From contig JANQKF010000009.1 in NCBI GenBank assembly GCA_028281285.1, positions 1-64,000 of the forward strand: DNA of 64,000 nt. Reading direction: 5' to 3'. Shown one piece after another: positions 27,073 to 34,889 of the stretch (the first letter of the stretch is position 1; each line of letters starts with the position of its first letter). The stretch comes from Cyclobacteriaceae bacterium. GTDB lineage: Bacteria; Bacteroidota; Bacteroidia; Cytophagales; Cyclobacteriaceae. The notes beneath the pieces are model-generated. The model had not been told where the DNA came from. It saw only the letters and a list, made by a program, of their open reading frames with translations, and ran no database searches. The translations under genes were made by a program, and so were the position numbers.

Positions 27073-27786
27073 TTAGACTAATGAGTTTTCCTTTGAATTG
27101 ATGTTCTCAGATACAATCTGACCATCAAATAAGTTAATTACTCTGTGCGCATATTCAGCGTCTGTTGCAGAGTGAGTCACCATCACTACAGTAGTTCCAT
27201 TGGCATTCAAGTCGCTCAAAAGTGTCATTACTTCCTGACCATTCGTTGAATCCAAGTTACCAGTAGGCTCATCCGCAAGGATAAGGTTCGGCTTAGCTAC
27301 TACAGCTCTGGCTACCGCTACCCTTTGCTGCTGACCTCCGGAAAGCTGCTGAGGGAAGTGATCTTTTCTGTGCATGATCTGCATTTGTTCCAATACTTCC
27401 TCTACTCTCTTCTTTCTTTCAGCAGAAGGGTATTTCAAGTAGATCAATGGAAGCTCTACGTTTTCAAATACAGTCAATTCGTCAATAAGGTTAAAGCTTT
27501 GGAAAACGAAACCAATGTTTCTTTTTCTCAAATCTGCTCTTTGTCTTTCAGAATAACCGGAAACCTCCTCATCGTAGAAGTAGAATTCTCCTTCAGATGG
27601 GTTATCCAACAATCCGATAATGTTCAAAAGTGTTGACTTACCACATCCTGAAGGGCCCATTACTGCTACGAACTCACCCTCTTTAATTTCGAGGTTTACG
27701 TTACCTAGTGCAGTAGTTTCCACTTCATCAGTATAATAGAACTTCTTCAGTCCTTTAGTAGTGATAAGGTTTTTACTGTTTTCCAT
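27073..27786 (-). CDS. ABC transporter ATP-binding protein, MacB/LolD type
   Basis: The 237-residue ATPase has Walker A GPSGCGKST (44-52), the signature LSGGQQQRVAVARA, Walker B LILADEPTGNLD and the switch His in VMVTHS. It belongs to the MacB/LolD/FtsE branch that drives FtsX-like permeases. It sits between the adaptor and TolC genes, where a MacB-type permease gene would also be expected, but none is present. It is the only free-standing ATPase of this type in the window, which contains three permeases lacking their own. Pairing with one or several of them is inference. Confidence 0.95.
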   Translation of the reverse strand: MENSKNLITTKGLKKFYYTDEVETTALGNVNLEIKEGEFVAVMGPSGCGKSTLLNIIGLLDNPSEGEFYFYDEEVSGYSERQRADLRKRNIGFVFQSFNLIDELTVFENVELPLIYLKYPSAERKKRVEEVLEQMQIMHRKDHFPQQLSGGQQQRVAVARAVVAKPNLILADEPTGNLDSTNGQEVMTLLSDLNANGTTVVMVTHSATDAEYAHRVINLFDGQIVSENINSKENSLV

Positions 27787-27821
27787 GATAATAAAAGTTA
27801 AAAGTTGTCTTTTGAATTAAT

Positions 27822-29075
27822 TTATTGCTTGATTACTAATTTATCCTTGTCCTCATATCCGTCATAAGAAGACGTGATTACTCGCTCTCCAGGTTGCAAC
27901 CCTTCCAAAACTTCATATTGTCTTGTATTTTGCTGTCCCACGCGAATATTTCTTTTTGTTGCTTCAGTACCTGACTCATTCACAACGAAGATCCAATTAC
28001 CTCCGGTAGTTTGAAAGAAGCTTCCTCTTGGAATCATAACTGCCTGACGCTCCTCACTTAATTGAAGTCTGATTGAGATAGTTTGCCCCCTTCTGATTTG
28101 CTCCGGCACTGCATCATCAAAAACCATTTCTACATTAAAGGTACCATTATTAATTTCAGGAAATTTTTTCCTGATAGTCAACGAGTAGTTCTCACCTGCA
28201 AAGTCGAAGGTTCCTCTAAGGCCTTCATAAACTCTTGGAAGATAGTGCTGATCTACGGGGGCCACAATTTTAAAACCATTGAGATCATCAATTTGAGCAA
28301 TCGTTTGGCCTTGGTTGATTCGTTGCCCAACTTCTACACTTACCGTAGAAAGAAGGCCTGTGATAGGAGCCGTCACCCAAAGATTATCAAGGTTACCCTG
28401 TACGATTTCCAAACTTACCTGAGACGTTTCCAATCTCTGCTTGTTTTGCTCCACAGTAGTAACAGCAGTGATCGAATCAAATCTCACCTGCTCCTTCTCA
28501 TTTATTCTTCTATCGATCAATCGATCATAGGCTCTTTTTGAATTCAAATACTCTTGTTCAGAAATCACTTTGTCTGCCCAAAGCTGCTTATTCCTTTCAT
28601 ATAAATCCTTGGCAGCGTCAATATCATAATCGAGGTTAATGATCTGAGATTTTGACTGGAACAATCGCTGCTGAAGGCTAAGGTTGGTATTCTCAATCTC
28701 ATTCCTCAAACGGTTCGTTTGAGTTTGTTCCTGAATATATCTCATCTGAAGATCATTGTTCTCGAGTTTCAGAATAGTATCCCCTTCCTGTACCTCGACA
28801 CCACCTTCTAAGAATCTCTCTTCAACATTACCAGCAACAATGGCATCAAGCCTGATCGTCACCTTTGGCAATACCTGCCCTTCCACAGGAATGAATTCCT
28901 GAAAGGCACCCTCGGTTACCGAAGCAACATTAATCTTGTCGAGTTCGACATTTAATTTTGAACTGTTGTCTGCAAAGACAAATACATAAAGGATCATCGC
29001 AACTATAGCAGTCACACCCACGATGGTGAAGATGCGCTTCGCGGTCCATTTCTTTTTCTTGATTTTTCTATCCAT
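27822..29075 (-). CDS. Periplasmic adaptor protein (HlyD / MacA / RND-MFP family)
   Basis: The 417-residue protein has a basic N-terminus and one TM anchor (about 13-34). A barrel-sandwich hybrid (lipoyl-like) domain interrupted by an alpha-helical hairpin (about 105-225) follows, then beta-barrel and membrane-proximal domains (EGLQPGERVITSSYDGYED near the end). It bridges the inner membrane transporter and TolC. It is the first gene of the efflux operon; the ATPase follows 35 bp later. The upstream region has a sigma-54-like element on this strand (29115-29130), suggesting control by the divergently encoded regulator. Confidence 0.92.
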   Translation of the reverse strand: MDRKIKKKKWTAKRIFTIVGVTAIVAMILYVFVFADNSSKLNVELDKINVASVTEGAFQEFIPVEGQVLPKVTIRLDAIVAGNVEERFLEGGVEVQEGDTILKLENNDLQMRYIQEQTQTNRLRNEIENTNLSLQQRLFQSKSQIINLDYDIDAAKDLYERNKQLWADKVISEQEYLNSKRAYDRLIDRRINEKEQVRFDSITAVTTVEQNKQRLETSQVSLEIVQGNLDNLWVTAPITGLLSTVSVEVGQRINQGQTIAQIDDLNGFKIVAPVDQHYLPRVYEGLRGTFDFAGENYSLTIRKKFPEINNGTFNVEMVFDDAVPEQIRRGQTISIRLQLSEERQAVMIPRGSFFQTTGGNWIFVVNESGTEATKRNIRVGQQNTRQYEVLEGLQPGERVITSSYDGYEDKDKLVIKQ

Positions 29076-29114
29076 TGCTATATAATGTGGTGTTTTCTAG
29101 TCCGACCTTCGGTA

Positions 29115-29130
29115 CTCAACAAGGATGCCA
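29115..29130 (-). promoter_or_regulatory. Sigma-54-like promoter element for the efflux operon (imperfect)
   Basis: The minus strand reads TGGCATCCTTGTTGAG. It has a perfect -24 TGGCA and a -12 TTG at the right distance, but GA replaces the usually invariant GC. The adaptor start codon is about 40 bp downstream of the -12 element. Weak by itself, but supported by the neighbouring sigma-54 regulator. Confidence 0.4.
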
Positions 29131-29149
29131 TAAATACATTTTATTGATT

Positions 29150-29161
29150 TACAGTCACTTA
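29150..29161. repeat. TACAGTCACTTA, copy 1 (possible regulator binding site)
   Basis: This 12-mer occurs twice in the intergenic region (also 29640-29651) in the same orientation. This copy lies about 20 bp upstream of the -24 element facing the efflux operon. Confidence 0.45.
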
Positions 29162-29253
29162 TAATGTTTCTTCGAAAAGGATAGTAGTCGGAAGTGTACA
29201 ATTTCAGAACAAGAAATGATCGGATTCGAACACTTTCGTTCAGGCCAAGACAT

Positions 29254-29285
29254 AAAAAAAGGCTCGGTTTGGTCAGAACCGAGCC
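29254..29285 (-). terminator. Intrinsic terminator inside the intergenic region
   Basis: GGCTCGGTT (29261-29269) and AACCGAGCC (29277-29285) form a 9-bp GC-rich stem with a 7-nt loop. On the minus strand it is followed by seven T; on the plus strand there is no T-tract. It therefore ends a minus-strand transcript that starts upstream of 29285, though no gene is annotated there. It may define a small RNA or a leader transcript. Confidence 0.8.
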
Positions 29286-29622
29286 CAAAGGTCAAAAACT
29301 CAAAATATCTGAATTAATGTCTAAATTAATTCAAAACAACAGCCGCAATATAATACATAAATGACTTTTACAAAATCCTGACGAATTAAAATTCATCATT
29401 TTTTTCTATCACAGGACAATATCTGTTGTGACATGTAACTTTTCCATAAAAAAGTAAGGTAAAATCATCAAGCCAAGTCCTAAGACAGTGGCTTATGAGA
29501 ATTAAATTTCTACTCGCATCATTCCACAATGCAAGTGTGCAGATTTTTCTTATCGGTTAATCTTTCATTACATTGTGTCCGAATTCGTTACAACTTTTGA
29601 ACGTACCTGAACATTCATTTCA

Positions 29623-29653
29623 ATTTAAGTGATTGTTATACAGTCACTTAAAT
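29623..29653. promoter_or_regulatory. 10-bp inverted repeat upstream of the sigma-54 regulator gene
   Basis: ATTTAAGTGA (29623-29632) and TCACTTAAAT (29644-29653) are perfect inverted repeats separated by 11 bp. The right arm includes part of the second TACAGTCACTTA copy (29640-29651). It ends 3 bp before the -24 element at 29657, so a protein bound here could activate from close range or, more likely, repress. Confidence 0.6.
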
Positions 29654-29656
29654 ACT

Positions 29657-29671
29657 TGGCACTATTTCAGC
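29657..29671 (+). promoter_or_regulatory. Sigma-54-like promoter of the response regulator gene
   Basis: TGGCACTATTTCAGC has a perfect -24 TGGCAC and the GC of the -12 element at the required GG-N10-GC spacing, although the -12 TT is replaced by CA. Transcription would start near 29683, about 20 bp before the GTG start codon. Confidence 0.55.
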
Positions 29672-29703
29672 AATGAAATGATCATTCAAAATTTTGAGCA
29701 CAA

Positions 29704-31080
29704 GTGGATAAAGAGATAGGAAAGATTCTCGTCATTGATGACGATGAGGATGTATTAATTGCAGCCAAATTACTTCTAAAAAAGCACGCCAGAGAGGTGA
29801 TCATTGAAAAGAATCCCAAGAAGATTCCCTTCTTAATGAACAATGATACCTATGATGTAATCCTGCTGGACATGAATTTCAGCAAAGACATCACAAGTGG
29901 TAAAGAAGGTTTTTATTGGTTACAACAGATTCTGGAAGTTGATCCTTCAGCGGTTGTCATCTTAATTACCGCCTTTGGTGATGTTGAAATGGCAGTGAAG
30001 GCTTTGAAAGAGGGTGCCACTGATTTCGTGCTCAAACCGTGGCAAAATGAAAAGCTTATCGGAACACTTTCGGCAGCCATCAAGCTCAAAGAGTCTTATA
30101 AAGAAGTAGACAAACTCAAAAGCGCCAAAAAGCAGCTCGAAGCAGAAGTCAACAAACCATTCAAAGACATTATTGGCGATAGTCCGGCAATGCAGAATGT
30201 GTTCTCAATAATTGACAAGGTGGCCGGCACAGATGCCAATGTACTTATACTTGGCGAAAATGGAACGGGAAAAGAACTGGTGGCTCGCGCCATACACCAA
30301 AGGTCATTAAGGCAGGAGAACGTATTTGTTAGTGTAGACATGGGAGCCATAACCGAAACCCTTTTCGAAAGCGAGCTCTTTGGGCACAAGAAAGGCTCAT
30401 TTACAGATGCAAAAGAAGATCGTGCAGGAAGGTTTGAAGTGGCCAATGGAGGCTCCTTGTTTCTGGATGAAATTGGGAACTTAAGTATGCCTCTGCAATC
30501 CAAGTTGCTGACAGTTTTGCAACAAAGGGAAGTGACCAGAATTGGCGCCAACAAGCCAATCTCTATCGATATCAGATTGATCTGTGCCACCAACATGCCC
30601 GTATATGACATGGTTGGTGAGAGTACATTCAGGCAGGATTTACTCTACAGAATCAATACTGTGGAAATTCATTTACCTCCGCTACGTGAGCGAGAGGATG
30701 ATATCATCCAACTTACCGATCATTTTGTAAGTGTCTACTGTGAAAAGTACAGAAAGCCACCTAAAAAGGTATCGGCAAGTACTTACAAAAAGCTTCAGAA
30801 ATACAGCTGGCCTGGTAATATACGAGAGCTACAACATGCTATTGAAAGAGCCATTATCATGAGTGAAGGCAACACCCTTATGCCTGACGATTTCTTCTTC
30901 CTGATTCAAAAACAAGATTCGGGAGCTGAAGCAGTAGACAACTTTAATTTGGATGAAGTTGAGAAGAATGTGATTCTTAAAGCCATTAACAAACACTCCG
31001 GAAATATTTCCAAAGCAGCCAAAGAGCTCGGGCTTACCCGGGCATCCCTCTACAGGAGGTTAGAGAAGCATGGGCTTTAA
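29704..31080 (+). CDS. Sigma-54-dependent response regulator (NtrC family)
   Basis: The 458-residue regulator has a receiver domain (1-125; IDDDED, phospho-acceptor Asp56, Lys in VLKPWQNE). It has an AAA+ domain (about 155-390; Walker A GENGTGKE 184-191, Walker B LFLDEIG 252-258) and a C-terminal Fis-type helix-turn-helix (about 415-458). The sigma-54 contact loop reads GSFTDA (231-236) instead of the proteobacterial GAFTGA; a D at the fifth position is frequent in Bacteroidota. The start is GTG at 29704. It is coupled to the kinase gene by an 11-bp overlap and divergent from the efflux operon. RpoN is encoded at 58847-60307. Confidence 0.96.
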   Translation: MDKEIGKILVIDDDEDVLIAAKLLLKKHAREVIIEKNPKKIPFLMNNDTYDVILLDMNFSKDITSGKEGFYWLQQILEVDPSAVVILITAFGDVEMAVKALKEGATDFVLKPWQNEKLIGTLSAAIKLKESYKEVDKLKSAKKQLEAEVNKPFKDIIGDSPAMQNVFSIIDKVAGTDANVLILGENGTGKELVARAIHQRSLRQENVFVSVDMGAITETLFESELFGHKKGSFTDAKEDRAGRFEVANGGSLFLDEIGNLSMPLQSKLLTVLQQREVTRIGANKPISIDIRLICATNMPVYDMVGESTFRQDLLYRINTVEIHLPPLREREDDIIQLTDHFVSVYCEKYRKPPKKVSASTYKKLQKYSWPGNIRELQHAIERAIIMSEGNTLMPDDFFFLIQKQDSGAEAVDNFNLDEVEKNVILKAINKHSGNISKAAKELGLTRASLYRRLEKHGL

Positions 31081-32419
31081 GAATCTGCGTTTCAATATTA
31101 TTCTAAGAGTTATTCTACTCATAGGCACAATCATGTTATTGGCCTATATCGTGTATGTGGCTCCCAACGGAGTAAATACTTTCTTCGTTGTGGTTGTGCT
31201 GCTCGTTCAGGTGGTTTTGCTCATTAGGGCTTTGGACAAAACAAATAAAGAAATTGCCGGCTTTTTGAGTTCCATTAAATATGACGATTTCTCTCATACC
31301 TATCCTACAAAGGGCAACAGCCCATCAATGGATCGACTTTACGGTGAATTCAACAGTGTAATCAAGAAGTTCAGAGAAATTCGCGCAGATAAGGAAGCCA
31401 ACTATCATTATTTCCGCACTATTGTTCAACATGTGGGAATTGGTTTGATCACCTTCAACAAACTTGGAGACGTACAAATAATTAACAGTTCGGCCAAGAG
31501 ACTCCTTGGGATCGATTCTATATCAAACATCTTCGAGTTAAGCAAGATCAGTCCAAAGCTTGTTGAGTCTTTGGTAAAACTTAAAACCGGAGGTAGCGAC
31601 CTGATTGAATTCACCCAGGAAGGAACACGCACACAACTCTCGATTTATGTAATAGAGCTGGTATTGAGAGGAGAAGAATTCAAATTGGTATCCGTTCAGA
31701 ACATCCAATCGGAGTTGGAAGAGAAGGAAATGGATGCCTGGCAGAACCTTATTCGTGTATTGACTCATGAAATAATGAATTCAGTTACTCCTTTGTCCTC
31801 TCTCGCAGCAACAGTAGAGGAAAATCTGGTGGACAATATTGAAGACGATGTCCCTATTGAGCGTGACGAAATAGAAGATATATACCTTGCTGTTCAAACT
31901 ATCAAAAGGCGAAGTGAAGGACTGATCCGTTTTGTATCTGACTTCAGAAATCTGACTAAAATACCACAACCTAAAATTGCACAGGAGGAGGTTTCCAAGG
32001 TCCTGGATCACATTCTACTACTATTAAAACATGAGCTAGACGGAAAAAATGTCAAGTTAACTATTGATATAAGTCCTAAAGATTTGACTTTTAATATTGA
32101 CAAGGAACTTCTCGATCAGGTACTCATCAACCTCTTGCAAAATGCCATACATGCCTTGGATGAAAATGAAGGAGATAAACATATAATCCTAAGAGCGTTT
32201 AAGAATGAGTATGATCGGACCACATTGACTATCAGAGATAACGGTTCAGGAATTGACGAAGAGGCCTTGAGCAAAATCTTTATTCCATTCTTTACGACAA
32301 AAAAACAAGGTTCTGGTATTGGGCTTAGTTTATCAAAACAAATTATGCGAAAACATGGTGGGGCAATAACAGTCAAATCGGTGATTAATGAAGGAACCGA
32401 GTTCACCCTTAGGTTTTAG
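31070..32419 (+). CDS. NtrY/AtoS-like sensor histidine kinase
   Basis: The 449-residue kinase has two N-terminal TM segments (about 8-30 and 36-54) with almost no periplasmic loop, a PAS-like region (about 112-215), the H-box with His233 (RVLTHEIMNSVTPLSS) and an HATPase domain (about 330-449; N-box LLQNAIHALDEN, GSGIDEE, GSGIGLSLSKQIM). It should phosphorylate the sigma-54 regulator. With so little exposed outside, it probably senses membrane or cytoplasmic signals. The stop is followed within a few bases by the acpP promoter. Confidence 0.94.
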   Translation: MGFKNLRFNIILRVILLIGTIMLLAYIVYVAPNGVNTFFVVVVLLVQVVLLIRALDKTNKEIAGFLSSIKYDDFSHTYPTKGNSPSMDRLYGEFNSVIKKFREIRADKEANYHYFRTIVQHVGIGLITFNKLGDVQIINSSAKRLLGIDSISNIFELSKISPKLVESLVKLKTGGSDLIEFTQEGTRTQLSIYVIELVLRGEEFKLVSVQNIQSELEEKEMDAWQNLIRVLTHEIMNSVTPLSSLAATVEENLVDNIEDDVPIERDEIEDIYLAVQTIKRRSEGLIRFVSDFRNLTKIPQPKIAQEEVSKVLDHILLLLKHELDGKNVKLTIDISPKDLTFNIDKELLDQVLINLLQNAIHALDENEGDKHIILRAFKNEYDRTTLTIRDNGSGIDEEALSKIFIPFFTTKKQGSGIGLSLSKQIMRKHGGAITVKSVINEGTEFTLRF

Positions 32420-32423
32420 TTTT

Positions 32424-32455
32424 TTTGGTAATCACAGTATCTTACATTATCCTTG
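32424..32455 (+). promoter_or_regulatory. Promoter of the acyl carrier protein gene
   Basis: TTTG (32424-32427) is followed after 20 bp by TATCCTTG (32448-32455), one base off TAnnTTTG. It begins 5 bp after the kinase stop and supports the ATG at 32472 over a longer open frame from 32388. Confidence 0.65.
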
Positions 32456-32471
32456 TACTCAAAATAATCCA

Positions 32472-32708
32472 ATGAGTGATATCCAGAAAACCATCACCCA
32501 AATCTTAGTTGAAAAAATCGGTATTGCACCTACGGAAGCAACATTAGACGCCAATTTCATTAAGGATTTAGGGATTGACTCACTCGACTATGCAGAGATC
32601 GTAATGGAGTTTGAACAAACCTTTGATATACGAATTCCAGACAGTGATGCTGAACACCTTCAAACGGTAGGTCAGGCTGTTGACTATATCACGAAAAAGA
32701 CTGCCTAA
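32472..32708 (+). CDS. Acyl carrier protein (stand-alone)
   Basis: The 78-residue acidic protein has the phosphopantetheine site DSLDYAEIVMEFEQTFDI, with Ser in GIDSLD near residue 37. The fold and length are those of AcpP-type carriers. It is not adjacent to fabF, fabD or other partners, so it may be a second, specialised ACP rather than the main fatty acid carrier (inference). The start ATG is supported by the promoter just upstream. No terminator was seen after it. Confidence 0.9.
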   Translation: MSDIQKTITQILVEKIGIAPTEATLDANFIKDLGIDSLDYAEIVMEFEQTFDIRIPDSDAEHLQTVGQAVDYITKKTA

Positions 32709-32846
32709 CGCCTCAGAATCGCTATATCGGCCTTAACATTTACTTAACAAAGTCTAATACTCACGACATTTTCTTTGCGAAAACGTAATTGGTCCATCAT
32801 AATTGGATTAAACTAAGGTATTACATTGAGTTAAACACCTGCACCT

Positions 32847-33680
32847 GTGAAGACCTCATGTAAAACCATAGTGATCTCTGATGTTCATCTTGGAACTAAG
32901 GGATCAAAAACTAAAGAGCTTGTTCGCTTCTTGAAGCAATATCAATGCGAACACCTCATCCTCAATGGCGACATAATCGATGGATGGCAGCTCAAGAAAT
33001 CCGGCAAGTGGAAGCGTAAACACACTCGCTTTTTTAACAAGCTTCTGAAAATGATTGAAAAAGAAGGCACGAAAGTGACCTATCTACGGGGTAATCATGA
33101 TGATTTCCTGGATCAGATACTCCCTCTTCAAATTGGGAATTTATCGATTAAGAAAGACATGATTCTCAAATCCGGAGGCAAAGAGTTCTACGTGGTCCAT
33201 GGAGACATCTTTGACTCAATAACTACTCAACTTAAATGGATTGCGAAACTCGGTGATATTGGCTACACATTTCTCCTTTGGCTAAACCGTCAATACAATT
33301 ATCGAAGGCTAAAGAAAGGTCTTCCATACTATTCACTTTCACAAATGATTAAGGCAAAGGTAAAGCGGGCAGTAAAATATATAGATGACTATGAGGAGCA
33401 GTTATCATCAATGGCGAGGTATAAAAACTGTGATGGAATCATTTGTGGGCATATTCATCAACCGGCAATAAAAGAAATTAACGGAATAACCTATTTGAAC
33501 TCCGGAGACTGGGTGGAATCTATGACAGCCCTTACAGAAGACTTCGAGGGAAACTGGAGTCTGGTTTACTTCAATGACCTTATTGAGCAAATGGATCAGA
33601 ATCGAAGGGAAGAATTGCAAAAGTCTATTGACTTTAAAGAGTATCTGCAAGAGGATATTATAAGTTCTAAAGCTGGCTAG
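32847..33680 (+). CDS. UDP-2,3-diacylglucosamine pyrophosphatase-like metallophosphoesterase (second copy)
   Basis: The 277-residue protein has the calcineurin-like motifs: SDVHLGTKGS near residue 10, GDIIDGW near 42, GNHDDF near 80, HGDIFD near 112 and CGHIHQPA near 198. It resembles the LpxH-like branch with SDVHLG and NGDIIDGWQL motifs, frequent in many phyla alongside glycosyltransferases, rather than canonical LpxH. It starts with GTG at 32847, and the glycosyltransferase start follows 2 bp after its stop, so the two are coupled. A role in a glycolipid pathway is likely; the substrate is unknown. Confidence 0.83.
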   Translation: MKTSCKTIVISDVHLGTKGSKTKELVRFLKQYQCEHLILNGDIIDGWQLKKSGKWKRKHTRFFNKLLKMIEKEGTKVTYLRGNHDDFLDQILPLQIGNLSIKKDMILKSGGKEFYVVHGDIFDSITTQLKWIAKLGDIGYTFLLWLNRQYNYRRLKKGLPYYSLSQMIKAKVKRAVKYIDDYEEQLSSMARYKNCDGIICGHIHQPAIKEINGITYLNSGDWVESMTALTEDFEGNWSLVYFNDLIEQMDQNRREELQKSIDFKEYLQEDIISSKAG

Positions 33681-33682
33681 TC

Positions 33683-34819
33683 ATGAAGGTACTATTCATT
33701 GTTCAGGGCGAAGGACGAGGGCACATGACACAGGCCCTGGCCATGGAACAAATTCTCACATCGGCAGGACATCAAATTGTAGGAGTTATAATTGGCACAT
33801 GCGACAGAAGAGATATTCCGGACTATTTCAAGGCCAAATCAAACGCAATACTCCATAAAGTTTCCAGTCCCAATTTTTACTTTGATAAGAAAAACCGATC
33901 AATCAAGCTTTGGAAAACCATCTTCCGAAACGCCCTATCAACAGGCAGGTTTGTTTCCGAGCTGATGCAGATTGATCGTATTGTCAATGAAGAGGAGCCA
34001 GACGTTATTATAAATTTCTATGATATTCTGGGAGGCATCTATTTTAAATGGTATAACCCTCCTGTCAAAAAAATCTCCATAGGACATCAATACCTGGCAA
34101 AACACCCTGAATTCAGTTTCGCCAAAAAACGGCCGATCCAGAAATTGCTATTTAGGTTTACCAACAGGCTTACCTCCTTGAACAGTGATTCCATTCTCGC
34201 CTTATCTTTTAAAGATTTAACCTCAAATGTCAAGAGACTGAACGTTGTCCCACCACTATTAAGGAAAGAAGTTTTTGATCTCAGGCCCGAAAATGGCGAC
34301 TATATTTTGGCCTATGTCGTAAATAAGGGATATGCTGAAGACCTGATGAAATGGCATCAGAGAAACAAGCGAATTAAAATTCATTGTTTTTGGGACAATC
34401 AAAAAGAACCGGATGGTTGGTCTCCCTGGAACAATCTTACTTTCCATCACATCAATGACCAGAAATTTTTGAACTGCATGTCAGGGTGTATGGGTTATGT
34501 CTCAACTGCCGGCTTTGAATCTATTTGCGAAGCCATGTACTTAAACAAGCCAGTGATGATGGTGCCCGTTGAAAAGCAGTACGAACAAGCATGTAACGCC
34601 CTTGACGCAGAAAAGGCGGGTGCCGGAATTGCTTCTTCCAGTTTTGACCTGGGACCACTACTTGGCTGTTTGTCCAAACTTAACGAAGGTAATGCTCAAT
34701 TCAGAGATTGGATTGGTTTGTGTCCGACAATAATAATCAAAGAAGTAGAAGACTACGTCCCCATCAAGCGTCAGAAGACTATCTCAATTAATATACCTCA
34801 TCTGGCAACCAACAAGTAG
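33683..34819 (+). CDS. Glycosyltransferase, GT-B/MurG-like (MJ1255-type) family
   Basis: The 378-residue protein begins MKVLFIVQGEGRGHMTQALAM, the N-terminal glycine-rich acceptor loop of GT-B enzymes of the UDP-glucuronosyl/MurG-like superfamily. It has STAGFESICEAMYLNKPVMMVP near residue 272, the donor-site region, with EQACNALDAEKAGAG behind it. It lacks TM segments and is probably a peripheral membrane enzyme acting on a lipid acceptor. It is coupled to the LpxH-like phosphatase (2-bp gap). The pair may build an unusual glycolipid (inference). Confidence 0.83.
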   Translation: MKVLFIVQGEGRGHMTQALAMEQILTSAGHQIVGVIIGTCDRRDIPDYFKAKSNAILHKVSSPNFYFDKKNRSIKLWKTIFRNALSTGRFVSELMQIDRIVNEEEPDVIINFYDILGGIYFKWYNPPVKKISIGHQYLAKHPEFSFAKKRPIQKLLFRFTNRLTSLNSDSILALSFKDLTSNVKRLNVVPPLLRKEVFDLRPENGDYILAYVVNKGYAEDLMKWHQRNKRIKIHCFWDNQKEPDGWSPWNNLTFHHINDQKFLNCMSGCMGYVSTAGFESICEAMYLNKPVMMVPVEKQYEQACNALDAEKAGAGIASSSFDLGPLLGCLSKLNEGNAQFRDWIGLCPTIIIKEVEDYVPIKRQKTISINIPHLATNK

Positions 34820-34889
34820 ATGGTGATAATTGGTTGATATCAAACTATTCTAATCAGATGTTTGTTCTTTTGGGGATAAATATTCAGAT

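Larger units (their letters stand above)
29076..29703. other. 628-bp divergent intergenic region with several regulatory signals
   Basis: This is the only gap of more than 300 bp. It contains no convincing protein-coding frame. It holds a sigma-54-like element towards the adaptor gene (29115-29130), one copy of TACAGTCACTTA (29150-29161), an intrinsic terminator on the minus strand (29254-29285), an A/T-rich stretch with no identified feature (29286-29620), a 10-bp inverted repeat containing the second TACAGTCACTTA (29623-29653), and a sigma-54-like promoter towards the response regulator (29657-29671). Confidence 0.7.

Noticed and set aside
29097-29288. 63-residue open frame on the minus strand in the efflux intergenic region
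   Set aside because: It runs through the intrinsic terminator and the sigma-54-like element and has no protein-like composition.
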